Source: a virus
DNA length: 22,241 bases
Direction: 5' to 3' (one strand)
IMG/VR virus record: IMGVR_UViG_3300035670_001341
Coordinates: 1-22,241 of that record
The first letter of the stretch is position 1; every line of letters starts with the position of its first letter. Below the pieces are notes generated by a model that searched no databases, had not been told where the DNA came from, and saw only the letters and a list, made by a program, of their open reading frames with translations. Below, piece by piece: positions 22,133-22,241 of this stretch. The position numbers and the translations under genes are program-made.

Positions 22133-22195
22133 TTTTCTAAAACTACTCGATATATATTCATAGGGTAGTATATTCCTCCCGCCATTGGAACTACC
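22129..22195 (+). promoter_or_regulatory. Candidate RNA switch overlapping the rpsU stop codon
   Basis: Four short segments alternate and are mutually complementary: GTAGTTTT (22129-22136), AAAACTAC (22139-22146), GGTAGT (22164-22169) and ACTACC (22190-22195). Segments 1-2, 2-3, 3-4 and 1-4 can pair, so competing hairpins are possible. The 3-4 hairpin gains an inner stem TTCC/GGAA (22173-22176 with 22187-22190). The rpsU stop codon TAG (22130-22132) lies within segment 1. No T-run follows any hairpin, so this is not a simple terminator. The rest of the window, 22196-22241, holds no gene or motif I can support. Confidence 0.45.
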
Positions 22196-22241
22196 TCGAT
22201 TTACTTTTACTTAGTACAGGAAAAACCCCTTCATTTCTTTG

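Noticed and set aside
21988-22185. Minus-strand ORF with a GGGAGGA sequence ahead of an internal ATG (22161-22159)
   Set aside because: It lies almost wholly antisense to rpsU, encodes a Leu/Ile-rich composition expected from antisense AT-rich DNA, and no other minus-strand gene exists in the window. The SD-like match is better explained by the C-rich loop of the RNA element.
22147-22241. Possible tRNA or attachment site at the right end
   Set aside because: I looked for a T-arm GTTCGA-type sequence and an acceptor stem on both strands and found none.
1-22241. CRISPR arrays, insertion sequences, integrase or retroelement-type diversity systems
   Set aside because: No regularly spaced direct repeats, transposase-like ORFs, terminal inverted repeats or reverse transcriptase motifs were seen; the repeats present are in-frame fibre modules.

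Overview
The window is the structural-gene region of a tailed phage with a siphovirus-like gene set. Every supported gene lies on the + strand. The DNA is strongly AT-rich, start codons are preceded by A/T-rich leaders with no recognisable Shine-Dalgarno (SD) sequence, and 24 of 25 genes end in TAA. A ribosomal protein bS21 gene that aligns best with the Bacteroidetes form closes the window. Together these point to an uncultivated phage of a Bacteroidetes host, probably a flavobacterium-like aquatic bacterium. No terminase, lysis, integrase or replication gene is visible, so this is part of a larger genome.

Layout. Positions 2-4550 hold a long modular tail fibre (open at the left edge), a predicted seven-bladed beta-propeller and a small beta-rich protein. 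Positions 4617-6945 hold the scaffold-like protein, the major capsid protein and a probable tail tube protein, with hairpin terminators after the last two. Positions 7062-10096 hold a small conserved protein, the portal, a connector-like protein and a neck or tail-completion-like protein carrying a T10 run. Positions 10115-13256 hold two adhesin genes, a second fibre sharing modules with the first and a glycine-rich, cysteine-rich protein. Positions 13260-19543 hold an HK97-gp10-like protein, a distal tail protein, a tail-hub-like protein that looks split into two consecutive genes, a 48-residue ORF and the tape measure. Positions 19574-22132 hold an XkdF-type prohead protease with a cysteine cluster, several small phage proteins, two tiny genes and rpsU.

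How it fits together. Portal, scaffold, protease and capsid protein build the procapsid. The connector, neck and gp10-like proteins join it to a non-contractile tail made of tube, tape measure, distal tail protein and hub. Three fibre or adhesin genes plus the propeller supply host recognition. Exchangeable adhesion-type domains appear to have been grafted onto core proteins too (the neck protein and the hub).

Most unusual points: a phage-encoded bS21 without an SD, followed by an RNA element of four mutually exclusive pairing segments that starts at its stop codon; a T10 tract where slippage either way would end the neck protein at about 172 residues; a tail hub apparently split by a domain insertion; and a 34-codon fibre module repeated three times in two genes.
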